From CANIGN01 sp964538275 (lineage in GTDB: Bacteria; Bdellovibrionota; UBA2428): a stretch of DNA of 18,652 nucleotides. Within the stretch, counting starts at the first letter, position 1. Every line of letters starts with the position of its first letter. Shown here piece after piece: positions 1-8,495 of this stretch. The notes under the pieces were generated by a model that was not told the DNA's origin, searched no databases, and saw only the letters and a list, made by a program, of their open reading frames with translations. The DNA is taken from assembly GCA_964538275.1 (NCBI GenBank), contig CAZIFW010000046.1:1-18652 (forward strand). The letters run 5' to 3'. Both the position numbers and the translations under genes were made by a program.

Positions 1-1117
1 GAAGGTTCTCATCAAAACGTTCATTAAAATCAATAATACTCGTATCACCAGACAAAACACGAGGCCCCCCCATGGGACCTTCAAAGCCTGCATCGCTTGG
101 ATCATCATGCTCGTCGCGAATATCTCCAACTATTTCTTCAATAAGATCTTCAAGAGTAAGCAATCCGGTTATTACACCCGTCTCATTTCTGACTAGAGCC
201 AAGTGAGTTCCCCAGCGCTTCATATCTCGCAAAATTTCTCCAAGTGCAGAAATTTCAGAAACAAAATAAGGCCTTCGAATAGCACGCGTCCAGTTGGTGG
301 CTATCATGACCCCACCTTTTTGCATGGTATTCAATAAATCTTTTACGTGGATCGTTCCAACCATGTCGTCAAAACCATCGCGAAAGACGGGGTATCGAGA
401 GAAAGATTCTTGAGCAATAAACTTAGTCACTTCGTCTAAGTTCATTTTCATATTGAGAGATTTAACTTTTGACTTGGGAGTCATCACATCGCGAGCGCGA
501 AGATCGGGAAACTCCATTAAATTTGAAAGGGCTTCACCCGTTTCTGGATCGAGACCTCCTTGAATAGTCGCCAATTCAATGGTTTGAGTTACTTCTTCTT
601 CACTGAAAGGACGATAAACCGATTTACTCAAATCAAAACCCAAGGCCCAAATTAAAAATCTACTCAATCGTTCCATAAGCCATGTAGCTGGAGCGAGGGG
701 TTTAGATACCCAATACAAAAATCCAAGTCCTATGGGTGCAAGATCTTCTGCAAACTGGCGAGCAAAAATCTTTGGCAAAACTTCTGCAAAGAAAATTACA
801 ACAAATGTAAATACACCAATAATTATAGAAATCCACGCAGGGTAATATTGTTCAGCCCAAAGTGTTACCAAGGAGCTGGCCACGATGTTGGCAATGTTAT
901 TTCCAATGAGTATGAGGATGAGAATTCGCTCTGGCTGATTCATCCAGATTTTGAGCATTTTTCTCCACGGTTTTTTTCTAGCTAAAAGACGTTCAGTTTC
1001 AAGACGACCCAAGCTTGTAAGCGCGGTCTCCGTGCCTGAAAAACAAAAACTAAAAACAGTAAATAACAATGCTATCCAAGGATACCAATCCACAATTAAA
1101 AGTGAGTATAGAATCAC
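1..1117 (-). CDS. CorC/CNNM-family membrane protein (DUF21 plus CBS pair), C-terminus cut by window edge
   Basis: This is an open frame of about 372 codons that runs off the left edge, so the C-terminus is missing. The N-terminal part reads as a CNNM/DUF21 transmembrane domain: it has FSGTETALTSL, GNNIANIVAS and FFAEVLPKIFA, which match the family's conserved helix motifs, with three to four hydrophobic segments. Two CBS motifs follow, beginning around RDVMTPKSKVKSL and RPYFVSEISALGEIL and ending in TGLLTLEDLIEEIVGDI, a very typical CorC ending. The start of the HlyC/CorC C-terminal domain is visible at the edge. Family members are inner-membrane proteins linked to Mg2+/Co2+ homeostasis; older names say hemolysin. 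The GTG at 1117 is preceded directly by an in-frame TAA, so no longer start exists. There is no clear Shine-Dalgarno; GTG at 1093 is an alternative. A TATATT at 1126-1131 (minus strand) could be the -10 of a nearly leaderless transcript. Confidence 0.87.
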   Translation of the reverse strand, partial: MILYSLLIVDWYPWIALLFTVFSFCFSGTETALTSLGRLETERLLARKKPWRKMLKIWMNQPERILILILIGNNIANIVASSLVTLWAEQYYPAWISIIIGVFTFVVIFFAEVLPKIFARQFAEDLAPIGLGFLYWVSKPLAPATWLMERLSRFLIWALGFDLSKSVYRPFSEEEVTQTIELATIQGGLDPETGEALSNLMEFPDLRARDVMTPKSKVKSLNMKMNLDEVTKFIAQESFSRYPVFRDGFDDMVGTIHVKDLLNTMQKGGVMIATNWTRAIRRPYFVSEISALGEILRDMKRWGTHLALVRNETGVITGLLTLEDLIEEIVGDIRDEHDDPSDAGFEGPMGGPRVLSGDTSIIDFNERFDENL

Positions 1118-1190
1118 TTAAAGCCAATATACAAGGTAGAAGCTTTTTATTTAGCAAATTACGGAGCTTGAAAATTAAAAAAAAATCACA

Positions 1191-1230
1191 AAAAAAGGGG
1201 ACGCTAGACTCAATGCCTAGCGTCCCCTTT
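1191..1230 (-). terminator. Rho-independent terminator of the metalloprotease gene
   Basis: On the minus strand a perfect inverted repeat (AAAGGGGACGCTAG / CTAGCGTCCCCTTT, arms 1217-1230 and 1194-1207, 9-base loop) runs directly into a T-tract (A-run 1191-1196 on the plus strand, with a second A-run at about 1177-1185). It begins about 24 bases past the stop of the metalloprotease gene and lies upstream of the CorC-like gene, so it should separate the two transcripts. On the plus strand the downstream side is TTTGGG, so it looks one-directional. Confidence 0.92.
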
Positions 1231-1253
1231 GGGTTCTCTTAAATTCTTAAACT

Positions 1254-3509
1254 TTATTCTACACAGCTAACTTGTGCTGCAAGATCAGCTCCTAGAACTT
1301 CGCTCAATCTTTCTTGAGTCATTTTACGGAACTCATTTAAGTTTTCGAGAGCGATTTTTGCTGCATCTGTGTCAGCGCCTTTTTCTGCCTTAAGTGCATC
1401 TTCAAGACCTTCTTCACATACAACATCTGAAAGAGTTTTAGCTACGTATGCTTTTACAGCTGCTACGTTTTTCTCAGGGCGTCCTTCAGCTTCGAAGAAG
1501 CGTACCCAAGTACCCATGCTTCTTTCAGCTGATTCTCCGTAGAGGAGAATTCCATCACTGTACTTAGTAAAGTGTGGAAGGATATCATCCTTAGGCCATA
1601 CTGGAGTTTCCGCATTTCCTTTTCCGATGAAAAGGTCGCGTGTTCGAGTGAAACGTCCTACATGGTGAGCGTAAGGGTTGTTATCTGCATCATCTCTAGA
1701 ACACTCAGCAGATCCAACATGTCTTTCGATGTTTCCTACGTTTTCGTCGGTACAGAACATATTCTTAACTTCCGGAGCTTTGAAAGCGTATCCGTAGTCG
1801 ATTGCCATGAGGTCGTATTTAGCAATACGGTTCTTATGTCTGTAAGGACGGCTCATGTATTCCATGATGGAAGCAGAAACTTTGCCTTCAGCATTGTCGT
1901 CACTTGCAAAGAGGTTACCGCGGAAGTTGTGTCTTAAGCCCATGTTGTGACCCAATTCGTGAGCAACAAGTTCACGGAAGTAGCCAGTCATGTACTCTTC
2001 GTAAGTTAAACCTTCAGGCAATATTTCGAAATCAAGTTTAGTAGCAGCCGCATCTTGAAGACGAGGATCTTGAGAGTTCACGTTAAACTTATGTTGCCCG
2101 TTAAGAGCTAAAGCGTAACGAGGACCTTTTTGATTCACTCTTTCTTCAAAGAGACGATTTCTTGCATCTTTAAGAATTTCGTCTGCACGAGCTTCTTCTC
2201 CGATGTCACGAAGAGCCGCTGCTTCACGGTTTACTTGGAACCATTCAGTGTAGATCTTCACAATTTCTGGTCCTTGAACCAAAGTATTTGCAGAAAGCAT
2301 CATACCTGTTTCTTGGTCAGCGATTGAAGGCCCAAGACCTCCGTAACCTGCTTTGTTTACAAGGTCCCACTCAAGCACATTGATACGGATATCACCTGCA
2401 ACAACGTCTTCTGCGAGTGGATCATTAGCATCGATAAATTCGTAAGTAAGGATACGTGCGCCTAACTTAGCTTCGAATGTATCATTCCAATCTTCGAGAG
2501 CTTGCTTAAAGATTGGCTTAAATTCTTCGGGTACATTTTTAACAAAGTAGTGAGTCTTAACAGGAGCACCCTGAGCATCAAGGTGTGCATGTTTCTGAGC
2601 TTTTTTCGTTTGGAAACGTTCGGTCATGAAGTAACCAACACCTTCAGTTGCCACTTGGCCCTTGAAGTTTGCGTTTGTGTGACGACGCTTGAGGTACCAA
2701 CGAGTTGTAAAAGTAACTTGTTTAGCGCTACCTGGAGCTTGAACGAGAGGAGCATCTCCTACTAACAACTTTTGAACCGCTGCTTCAGCAGGCATTTCTT
2801 CCATCAGACCCAACACATCAAACAAAAGTGTATCGTGGCTGTAACTCGCTTGAACTGTTTCAGCAGAAACACCTTTAAGGTGAAGGTACTCACCATCTGG
2901 ATCCAACATTTCTACAAGGTTCAAGTCACTGCCGATTTTAGAAAAATCCAAGTAAACAAGATCTGTGTCTTCGCCAGAGATAGGAAAGCCCATGATGTTT
3001 TCACGGTCAGTGAATCCTGGTTTGCAATTTTGAACGCAACCTTGAAACACCAAGAAAGGAGTTTGGGTTTGAGAATCGATAATTTTATTTGGGTAAACAT
3101 GGATTGGAGTTAAGTCAGTGAGCTTAAGTCCACCACGTGTTTCATCTTCTTTGTCATCCGTCTTTGTAACAACACCACCGAAATAGTGTTCTTTGCCGAG
3201 TGCTGACTTAGGGAAACCAATGAGGAGTTCCTCTGGAGTCTGAGCATCTGCGTCGGGATTGCTTCTGCGAACTTGACCGTTACGAACAAGTTCTTCGAAA
3301 CGAGCACGGCTGATAACTCTGAGTTCGCCATCTCCTGTATCGAAGGCTCTGTCCGCGTCTACGGCTGCGTTTACACGGCTAGCATTTAGCTCAGCCAGTG
3401 TGGGACTGTTGCTTGTAGACTTGCTACACGCTGACGTCGTTAAAGCAAGCAACGCCACTCCCAATACATTAACTTTATTTAAATTTTTAGGTTTGAGAAC
3501 CCCTCTCAT
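1254..3509 (-). CDS. Lipoprotein zinc metalloprotease (HExxHxxGxxH, DUF5117/DUF4953-like)
   Basis: A 751-residue protein with a lipoprotein-type signal: a positively charged start, a hydrophobic stretch at residues 13-23 and TTSAC with Cys28 as the likely lipidated residue. The -3 position is Thr, so the lipobox is not ideal. The following Ser would favour outer-membrane sorting. The catalytic motif is VAHELGHNMGLRHN: His517, Glu518, His521 and His527 fit the metzincin-style zinc site HExxHxxGxxH. A SIMEYM segment at 548-553 is in the right place for a Met-turn, and KYDLMAIDYGYAF follows at 564-576. This combination resembles the zinc-dependent metalloprotease families annotated DUF5117/DUF4953. 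The roughly 490 residues before the active site are not assigned to a known domain. The start is preceded by GAGAGGGG at suitable spacing. It is expressed alone, divergently from the ugp genes, and ends at a strong terminator. The substrate is unknown. Confidence 0.86.
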   Translation of the reverse strand: MRGVLKPKNLNKVNVLGVALLALTTSACSKSTSNSPTLAELNASRVNAAVDADRAFDTGDGELRVISRARFEELVRNGQVRRSNPDADAQTPEELLIGFPKSALGKEHYFGGVVTKTDDKEDETRGGLKLTDLTPIHVYPNKIIDSQTQTPFLVFQGCVQNCKPGFTDRENIMGFPISGEDTDLVYLDFSKIGSDLNLVEMLDPDGEYLHLKGVSAETVQASYSHDTLLFDVLGLMEEMPAEAAVQKLLVGDAPLVQAPGSAKQVTFTTRWYLKRRHTNANFKGQVATEGVGYFMTERFQTKKAQKHAHLDAQGAPVKTHYFVKNVPEEFKPIFKQALEDWNDTFEAKLGARILTYEFIDANDPLAEDVVAGDIRINVLEWDLVNKAGYGGLGPSIADQETGMMLSANTLVQGPEIVKIYTEWFQVNREAAALRDIGEEARADEILKDARNRLFEERVNQKGPRYALALNGQHKFNVNSQDPRLQDAAATKLDFEILPEGLTYEEYMTGYFRELVAHELGHNMGLRHNFRGNLFASDDNAEGKVSASIMEYMSRPYRHKNRIAKYDLMAIDYGYAFKAPEVKNMFCTDENVGNIERHVGSAECSRDDADNNPYAHHVGRFTRTRDLFIGKGNAETPVWPKDDILPHFTKYSDGILLYGESAERSMGTWVRFFEAEGRPEKNVAAVKAYVAKTLSDVVCEEGLEDALKAEKGADTDAAKIALENLNEFRKMTQERLSEVLGADLAAQVSCVE

Positions 3510-3704
3510 AAAACCCCTCTCTTTTCTCGCTCTCAGTGCCTATACACCCCGCACTGGAATTGGAACGAACTCTATTCGAGAACCCAGAAAAATCAAAAAC
3601 TTAATTACTAAAAAAGCCTTACAGCACCGTCACTTTTGTACTCGTTGTGTCACTTATGCGTTTCAATGGCAGGAAAATTGGGCTAAACACCTACTCGGTG
3701 CAGC
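3510..3704. other. Divergent intergenic region between metalloprotease and ugpC
   Basis: The 195 bases must carry promoters for both directions, but I see no pair of hexamers that I would defend. It holds a 6-bp inverted repeat (CAGTGC at 3534-3539, GCACTG at 3551-3556) in the metalloprotease leader, and a degenerate 11-base-spaced motif near 3645-3666 that is too weak to call a Pho box. Confidence 0.5.
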
Positions 3705-4775
3705 ATGTCTCAAATTGAAATAAAAAACCTCATCAAGAAACACGGACAAAATACCATTCTACATGGCTTAAACATGAGTATTGAATCGGGAGAATTCGTT
3801 GTATTTGTTGGCCCCTCTGGCTGCGGCAAATCAACCACCCTTCGCATCATTGCAGGGTTGGAAGAAATCACGGAAGGTGAAATTTCCATAGGAGGACGTG
3901 TAGTAAACGACATCGCTCCGCGCGACCGAGATATCGCAATGGTTTTTCAAAACTATGCACTCTATCCGCACATGAGTGTGCGCGAAAACATGGCGTTCTC
4001 TCTAAAAATGAGAAAAGCTGACAAATCAGAAATCGATAAAAAAGTTGCCGAGGCCTCTAAACTACTCGGACTTGATGACATGCTCGATCGACGCCCTAGC
4101 CAACTCTCAGGTGGACAACGTCAACGCGTAGCCATGGGTCGCGCCATAGTGCGAAACCCCCTTGTTTTCCTGTTCGACGAACCCCTCTCTAACCTCGACG
4201 CAAAACTTCGCAACCAAATGCGCGCGGAGATTAAAAAACTTCACGAACGCCTTAAAACTACAACTATATATGTCACACACGACCAAGTTGAGGCCATGAC
4301 ACTTGCAGATCGCATTGTACTGTTACGTTCCGGCGTTATTGAACAAATGGGAAGCCCTACTGAACTTTACAATAAACCAGCAAACATGTTTGTTGCATCT
4401 TTCTTAGGTAATCCTCCTATGAACTTTCTCAATGCAAAATTAGAAAATGGCTCTGTTAATTGCGCAGGACAAAATTTAGGAAAAACAACTGAATATAATA
4501 TCCCTTCTTCTTACACGGGGTCTTCAATTATTATTGGAATTCGTCCCGAGAAAGTATCCGAAGGAAGTGGCGGGCCTAAATCTCTTAGCGGAGAACTCGA
4601 TCTCATTGAAGTGCTGGGAGCCAACACACTTTTGCACGCTAAAATTTCGAACGACACCCGTTTGATTGGATTTTCAAAAAAACACGACTTCAAAGCCTAC
4701 ACACAAATTTCGCTTTCTTTTGATCCTAAAGATTGCCACCTTTTTGACCCAACAACTGAACAACGCGTGGGTTAA
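3705..4775 (+). CDS. ugpC: Glycerol-3-phosphate ABC importer, ATPase subunit (UgpC/MalK type)
   Basis: A 356-residue ATPase of the carbohydrate-uptake (CUT1) class. The Walker A site is GPSGCGKST at 36-44, the Q-loop Gln is at 82, the signature LSGGQ at 134-138, Walker B VFLFDEP at 154-160, the D-loop SNLD at 162-165 and the switch His at 192. A C-terminal TOBE-type regulatory region runs from about 240 to 356, the usual UgpC/MsmX/MalK length. It powers import by the UgpAE channel on the cytoplasmic face. Substrate assignment rests on the downstream neighbour, a clear UgpB; the ATPase alone would not separate Ugp from MalK. The ATG at 3705 is close to the only possible start, since an in-frame TAA lies 24 bases upstream. 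There is no convincing Shine-Dalgarno. The gene ends 2 bases before ugpB. ATPase-first order differs from E. coli ugpBAECQ. Confidence 0.9.
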   Translation: MSQIEIKNLIKKHGQNTILHGLNMSIESGEFVVFVGPSGCGKSTTLRIIAGLEEITEGEISIGGRVVNDIAPRDRDIAMVFQNYALYPHMSVRENMAFSLKMRKADKSEIDKKVAEASKLLGLDDMLDRRPSQLSGGQRQRVAMGRAIVRNPLVFLFDEPLSNLDAKLRNQMRAEIKKLHERLKTTTIYVTHDQVEAMTLADRIVLLRSGVIEQMGSPTELYNKPANMFVASFLGNPPMNFLNAKLENGSVNCAGQNLGKTTEYNIPSSYTGSSIIIGIRPEKVSEGSGGPKSLSGELDLIEVLGANTLLHAKISNDTRLIGFSKKHDFKAYTQISLSFDPKDCHLFDPTTEQRVG

Positions 4776-4777
4776 CT

Positions 4778-6121
4778 ATGAAGCAGCTTAAAATTAAAAC
4801 GAGCCTAGTGCTTTCTTTATTCTTCGTGATTCATGCAATGGGCGCACCCACTGCGGATGCAAATGCCAAACAAGTTGTAAATTTTTGGCATTCTATGTCG
4901 GGAGCCCTTCAAGACAAACTCAATATCATCATTACGAAGTATCACGAGTCTCAGGACAAAGTGCGTGTGAACGCTGTTTACAAAGGGAACTACACGGATG
5001 CCTTGAACGGTGTGGTGGCTGCATACCGTGGAAGTAAACACCCACACATCACTCAAGTTTTTGAAGTGGGCACACAGTCCATGATGAAATCAGGAGCTAT
5101 CGTTGGAGTTGAAGATCTTTTTATTAAAAACGGAGTTGTACTCGATAAAAAAGATATCATGGCTCCGGTATTAGGTTACTACTCAAGCCTAGACGGAAAA
5201 TTAATTTCCATGCCCTTCAACTCTTCAACTCCTATTGTATTTTACAACAAAGATATCCTCGATAACCTAAACATCACAAAAATACCCACAACATGGGACG
5301 AGATGTTTGCTCTAAGCAAAGAAATCAAAGCCAAATCACCTTACTGCGGATTGGTGTTTGGTTGGCAGAGTTGGACCTTGGTAGAAAACTTTTCAGCCAT
5401 CAACGATCTCGCCATTGCAAATCCCGAAAACGGCTTTCAAGGCTTAGATGTTAAAATGAATCTGCAAAACCCAGAGATGTCTAAAAACATTGGCCGCATT
5501 GCCGAAGCCATTCAAAACAAAGAATTTCGTTTTGAAGGTCGACGCAGTGAAGCTCCTCGTAGAGCTTTCTTAGCTCGCAAATGCGCTTTTTTAGTAGATT
5601 CCTCGTCTTCTATTGGAACCCTAAAAAAAGCGGCAAAGTTTAACTGGGGTACAGCCTATCAACCTTTTATTGCCGGAAAATCTCCTCAAAACAGTTTGAT
5701 TGGTGGCGCAAGTCTTTGGGTTATGAAAGGACACAGCGACAACGACTATAAAAACGTTGTCGACTTTTTCAAATTCATCATGCGTCCCGATATACAAGCC
5801 GAGTGGCATCAAGGCACCGGATACATTCCCATCACTCAGTCTTCTTATAAGTTGAGCACCGAACAAGGCTTTTACGCAAAAGATCCTCACCAAGAAACAG
5901 CTGTGAAACAGCTTTTGCGTGGTCCCATGTCTACAAACTCTCGAGGCATACGCTTAGGAAACTTTTCACAAGTACGTGAAGTGATCGAAGAAAGTTTAGA
6001 AAAAATCTGGGAAGGACGACTCAGTGTTGCCGACGGTCTTAAAGAAGCCGATGAACGCGCTAACTTAGTACTCGCTCGTTTTGCCAAACTTAGAGGCGAT
6101 CAAGAGGTTAAACAGCCATGA
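4778..6121 (+). CDS. ugpB: Glycerol-3-phosphate periplasmic binding protein
   Basis: A 447-residue periplasmic solute-binding protein. It has a signal peptide (charged start, hydrophobic residues 9-20, cleavage near 23 or 30). Family-diagnostic UgpB segments are present in order: NFWHSMSG at 35-42, VYKGNYTDAL at 67-76, QVFEVGTQSMM at 93-103, MPFNSSTPI at 145-153, GWQSW at 195-199, DSSSSIG at 274-280, GGASLWVM at 309-316 and RGIRLGNFSQVR at 389-400. These correspond to ligand-contact regions known for E. coli UgpB, so glycerol-3-phosphate (and perhaps glycerophosphodiesters such as glycerophosphocholine) is the likely ligand. This is stronger than a generic sugar-binding call. The spacing to ugpC is 2 bases and the stop overlaps the ugpA start as ATGA, so the genes are almost certainly co-transcribed and translationally coupled. 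Confidence 0.93.
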   Translation: MKQLKIKTSLVLSLFFVIHAMGAPTADANAKQVVNFWHSMSGALQDKLNIIITKYHESQDKVRVNAVYKGNYTDALNGVVAAYRGSKHPHITQVFEVGTQSMMKSGAIVGVEDLFIKNGVVLDKKDIMAPVLGYYSSLDGKLISMPFNSSTPIVFYNKDILDNLNITKIPTTWDEMFALSKEIKAKSPYCGLVFGWQSWTLVENFSAINDLAIANPENGFQGLDVKMNLQNPEMSKNIGRIAEAIQNKEFRFEGRRSEAPRRAFLARKCAFLVDSSSSIGTLKKAAKFNWGTAYQPFIAGKSPQNSLIGGASLWVMKGHSDNDYKNVVDFFKFIMRPDIQAEWHQGTGYIPITQSSYKLSTEQGFYAKDPHQETAVKQLLRGPMSTNSRGIRLGNFSQVREVIEESLEKIWEGRLSVADGLKEADERANLVLARFAKLRGDQEVKQP

Positions 6122-7008
6122 TAAAAAAAGCACGATTTAATAATCCCACGCTGCCCTACCTATTGCTCGCACCCCAAGTGCTGATCACTTTATTGTTTTT
6201 CATCTACCCTGCATTTGAAGCTATTCGCCAAGCGTTTTTCTTGAGTGATCCTTACGGTGCTTTTGCAAAGTTTGTTGCCTTTGATAACTTTATCACCCTT
6301 ATAGGTTCTGGTGATTTTTGGGCTTCGCTGGGACGCAGTATTTTACTTGGAAGTGCCACAGCGATCTTAGCCATGAGTGCAGGTCTATTACTTGCAGTTC
6401 TGGTATTGCGTCTTGCTACCAGACGAAAACTTGCTCAGTCTCTTTTACTTTGGCCTTACGCACTTGCGCCAGCTGTGTCGGGTATTTTGTGGCTCTTTCT
6501 ATTCCATCCTACCTATGGAGCCTTAGGGTATCTTGTGACAAAAATGGGAATTGACTGGAATCCCATACTTAAAGGAAGTCACGCTATGTTGCTCGTAATT
6601 CTAGCGAGTAGCTGGAAGCAAATCAGTTATAATTTTGTATTTTTCTTAAGTGCTTTGCAAGGAGTTCCAGCAAGTGTGTTGGAAGCTGCTAGTTTAGATG
6701 GAGCTGGTCCGATCAAAAGATTTTGGCTCATTACTTTTCCACTGCTCTCTCCCACCATTTTCTTTCTTGCGACAATGAACATGGTTTATGCACTCTTTGA
6801 TACCTTTGGTACCATTCACGCAACAACCGAGGGTGGCCCAGGTGGTGCGACTAAAACTTTAGTTTACAAAGTGTATACGGACGGATTTGTGGCTCAAGAC
6901 CTAGGCATGTCTGCTGCAGAAAGCGTTGTTTTGATGTTAATGACTGTACTCTTAACGTGGGTACAATTTAGCCGCTTTGAGAAAAAAGTTAGTTACGGAG
7001 CCAAATAG
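6118..7008 (+). CDS. ugpA: Glycerol-3-phosphate ABC importer, permease A
   Basis: A 296-residue inner-membrane permease of the MalF/UgpA type with about six hydrophobic segments. The first runs from about residue 13 to 32 (LPYLLLAPQVLITLLFFIYP), which is typical of UgpA without the long MalF insertion. The EAA loop that docks on the ATPase is EAASLDGAGPIKRFW, starting at 189. The UgpA-typical TTEGGPGGATKTLVY sits at 236-250. The start ATG overlaps the ugpB stop codon (ATGA), so it probably depends on translational coupling. It pairs with ugpE to form the channel. Confidence 0.93.
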   Translation: MIKKARFNNPTLPYLLLAPQVLITLLFFIYPAFEAIRQAFFLSDPYGAFAKFVAFDNFITLIGSGDFWASLGRSILLGSATAILAMSAGLLLAVLVLRLATRRKLAQSLLLWPYALAPAVSGILWLFLFHPTYGALGYLVTKMGIDWNPILKGSHAMLLVILASSWKQISYNFVFFLSALQGVPASVLEAASLDGAGPIKRFWLITFPLLSPTIFFLATMNMVYALFDTFGTIHATTEGGPGGATKTLVYKVYTDGFVAQDLGMSAAESVVLMLMTVLLTWVQFSRFEKKVSYGAK

Positions 7009-7016
7009 GAAGCGAT

Positions 7017-7901
7017 ATGAGAGAAAAAAACCTTGTCCTAGATATCATCACCTACACGCTTTTAATCTTGGGAATCGCAAGCATACTTTTTCCGCTTTAT
7101 TACACACTTATTGCTGCAACTCACAATATAGAAGATGTCACTCAAATCCCCATGCCGCTTTTTCCAGGTTCAGATTTATTTACAAACATGAGCACTGCCT
7201 GGAACAAAGCACAATTGGGCACTAAGCTCATGAACTCTTTTTGGATAGCCGTGGGAATCACCGTTGGAAAAATATCGGTGTCGATTCTCAGTGCATTTGC
7301 TGTAACCTATTTTGAATTTCCTTTAAGAAAGTTTTTCTTTTGGATGATTTTCATTACGCTTATGCTTCCTGTTGAAGTGCGTATTCTTCCAACTTACGAA
7401 GTGATGGCCAACGTATTCTCTCCTCTGAACGCCTTGGGAAGACTTTTTGGTGTGCAAATTAGCTTGTCTTATAGCTTGTTAGATTCTTTTGGAGGTTTGA
7501 CGCTTCCATTGATTGCCTCGGCCACTGCAACATTCCTTTTTCGCCAATTCTTTATGACTCTTCCAGATGAGTTATGTGAAGCCGCAAAAATGGATGGAGC
7601 CACTCCTATGCAATTTTTTAGGCAAGTCCTTTTTCCTTTGTCTAAAACAAATATAGCCGCGCTTACCGTTATCACCTTTGTTTACGGATGGAACCAATAC
7701 CTTTGGCCCCTTCTTATGACAACTCGCCCAGAACTCAAAACAGCCATGTTGGGATTGCAGCAACTTATCCCAACCGCAGAAGAAATTCCGCAGTGGAACG
7801 TTGCTATGGCGGGAACATTGATTGTACTTCTGCCTCCCGTGATTATGGTTTTAGTCATGCAACGATGGTTTGTTAAAGGCCTCGTTGATAATGAAAAGTA
7901 G
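7017..7901 (+). CDS. ugpE: Glycerol-3-phosphate ABC importer, permease E
   Basis: A 294-residue permease of the MalG/UgpE type with about six membrane segments. The conserved LMLPVEVRILPTYEVM stretch lies at 115-130 and is characteristic of this subunit class. The EAA loop is EAAKMDGATPMQFF, starting at 188. Its ATG is preceded by AGGAAG at good spacing, 8 bases after the ugpA stop. Its last codons overlap the start of the next small gene by 11 bases (ATG at 7891), which suggests that gene belongs to the same transcript. Confidence 0.93.
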   Translation: MREKNLVLDIITYTLLILGIASILFPLYYTLIAATHNIEDVTQIPMPLFPGSDLFTNMSTAWNKAQLGTKLMNSFWIAVGITVGKISVSILSAFAVTYFEFPLRKFFFWMIFITLMLPVEVRILPTYEVMANVFSPLNALGRLFGVQISLSYSLLDSFGGLTLPLIASATATFLFRQFFMTLPDELCEAAKMDGATPMQFFRQVLFPLSKTNIAALTVITFVYGWNQYLWPLLMTTRPELKTAMLGLQQLIPTAEEIPQWNVAMAGTLIVLLPPVIMVLVMQRWFVKGLVDNEK

Positions 7902-8436
7902 AAAATTCTATAAGCACTCTATTTTTTATGCGTTCTTGGTTTACTCCTCTGAAGCTTCTTGTCGTTTAAGTTTGGAGCAAACTCTAAACCTCAGTTTTCC
8001 AAGCGCAAGGCGCGGTGGCTGTTACTCTCACAACCACTGCCAAATGAGCGTGTATTACTTTGTGAAGCGCTATCATAAATTAGAGTTCCTACAGAATGCT
8101 CAGGTCTTACTTTTAAGACATGCGCAACCTAACGGACTCATTTGGCACTATGCAGACAGTACAAGAAACAATTATGGAGTTCCGTGGAGTTACCATTTTA
8201 TAATTTTAATTGAAGGTAAAATTTACGATTTCAGTTATGGAGAGACGCCATCCTTGTCCGAACCACAAGCGTATTTTAACTCGCTCTACGTTGCGCCCGA
8301 CCAGATCGATATAACTCCCATGAATTTTCAAGAATATATAAAATTTATAGAAAGCAAATTGAATATGGATCAGGCACTTGAAGCTACACCTCAGCGAATG
8401 AGTTTTGATGATTTTATGAGTTCCCTAAATCCCTAG
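7891..8436 (+). CDS. Small putative Cys-His-Asp hydrolase, N-terminal glutamine amidohydrolase (NTAQ1)-like
   Basis: A 181-residue protein if it starts at ATG 7891; an upstream in-frame TTG at 7870 would add 7 residues, but ATG is more plausible. The stop of ugpE falls inside its first codons. Visible features are GGCYSHNHCQMSVYYFVK at 42-59, WSYHFIILIEGKIYDFSY at 99-116 and a C-terminal MSFDDF at 170-175. This order matches what I recall of eukaryotic NTAQ1: CYCEENVW, then WDYHVVLL, then IYDLD, with catalytic Cys28, His81 and Asp97. Here Cys50, His102 and Asp113 would correspond. The Cys-to-His distance is 52 residues here against 53 in the human protein, and the His-to-Asp loop is 5 shorter. 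NTAQ1 deamidates N-terminal Gln to Glu. The N-terminus (residues 9-18) is hydrophobic, so export is possible and would contradict a cytosolic N-degron role. The similarity is from memory of the family, not a search. Confidence 0.5.
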   Translation: MKSRKFYKHSIFYAFLVYSSEASCRLSLEQTLNLSFPSARRGGCYSHNHCQMSVYYFVKRYHKLEFLQNAQVLLLRHAQPNGLIWHYADSTRNNYGVPWSYHFIILIEGKIYDFSYGETPSLSEPQAYFNSLYVAPDQIDITPMNFQEYIKFIESKLNMDQALEATPQRMSFDDFMSSLNP

Positions 8437-8495
8437 AACTATAAGCAAACAATAATCCGACTGATTTAAAGAAAAGCTTCTGATATCTTATAGGT

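Noticed and set aside
1572..3113. Several plus-strand frames within the metalloprotease gene
   Set aside because: They lie opposite a full-length recognisable protein, lack ribosome binding sites and have no recognisable motifs.
3534..3556. 6-bp inverted repeat CAGTGC/GCACTG with an 11-base loop in the metalloprotease leader
   Set aside because: Too short and too weakly placed to call an operator or hairpin; expected by chance at this length.
3645..3666. Possible Pho box upstream of ugpC (two degenerate 11-base units)
   Set aside because: The units share only about half their bases and no good -10 follows at the right distance.
3684..3696. Small hairpin CACC-TACTC-GGTG just before the ugpC start
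   Set aside because: Only 4 bp; not enough to claim translational control.
5577..5593. Short stem-like sequence before a T6 run inside ugpB
   Set aside because: The best pairing is 4 bp with a 2-base loop, not a terminator; the T-run is explained by Phe/Leu coding.
7870..7872. TTG at 7870 as start of the small hydrolase
   Set aside because: ATG 7891 is a better codon and gives a more natural N-terminus; the 7 extra residues show no conserved-looking feature.
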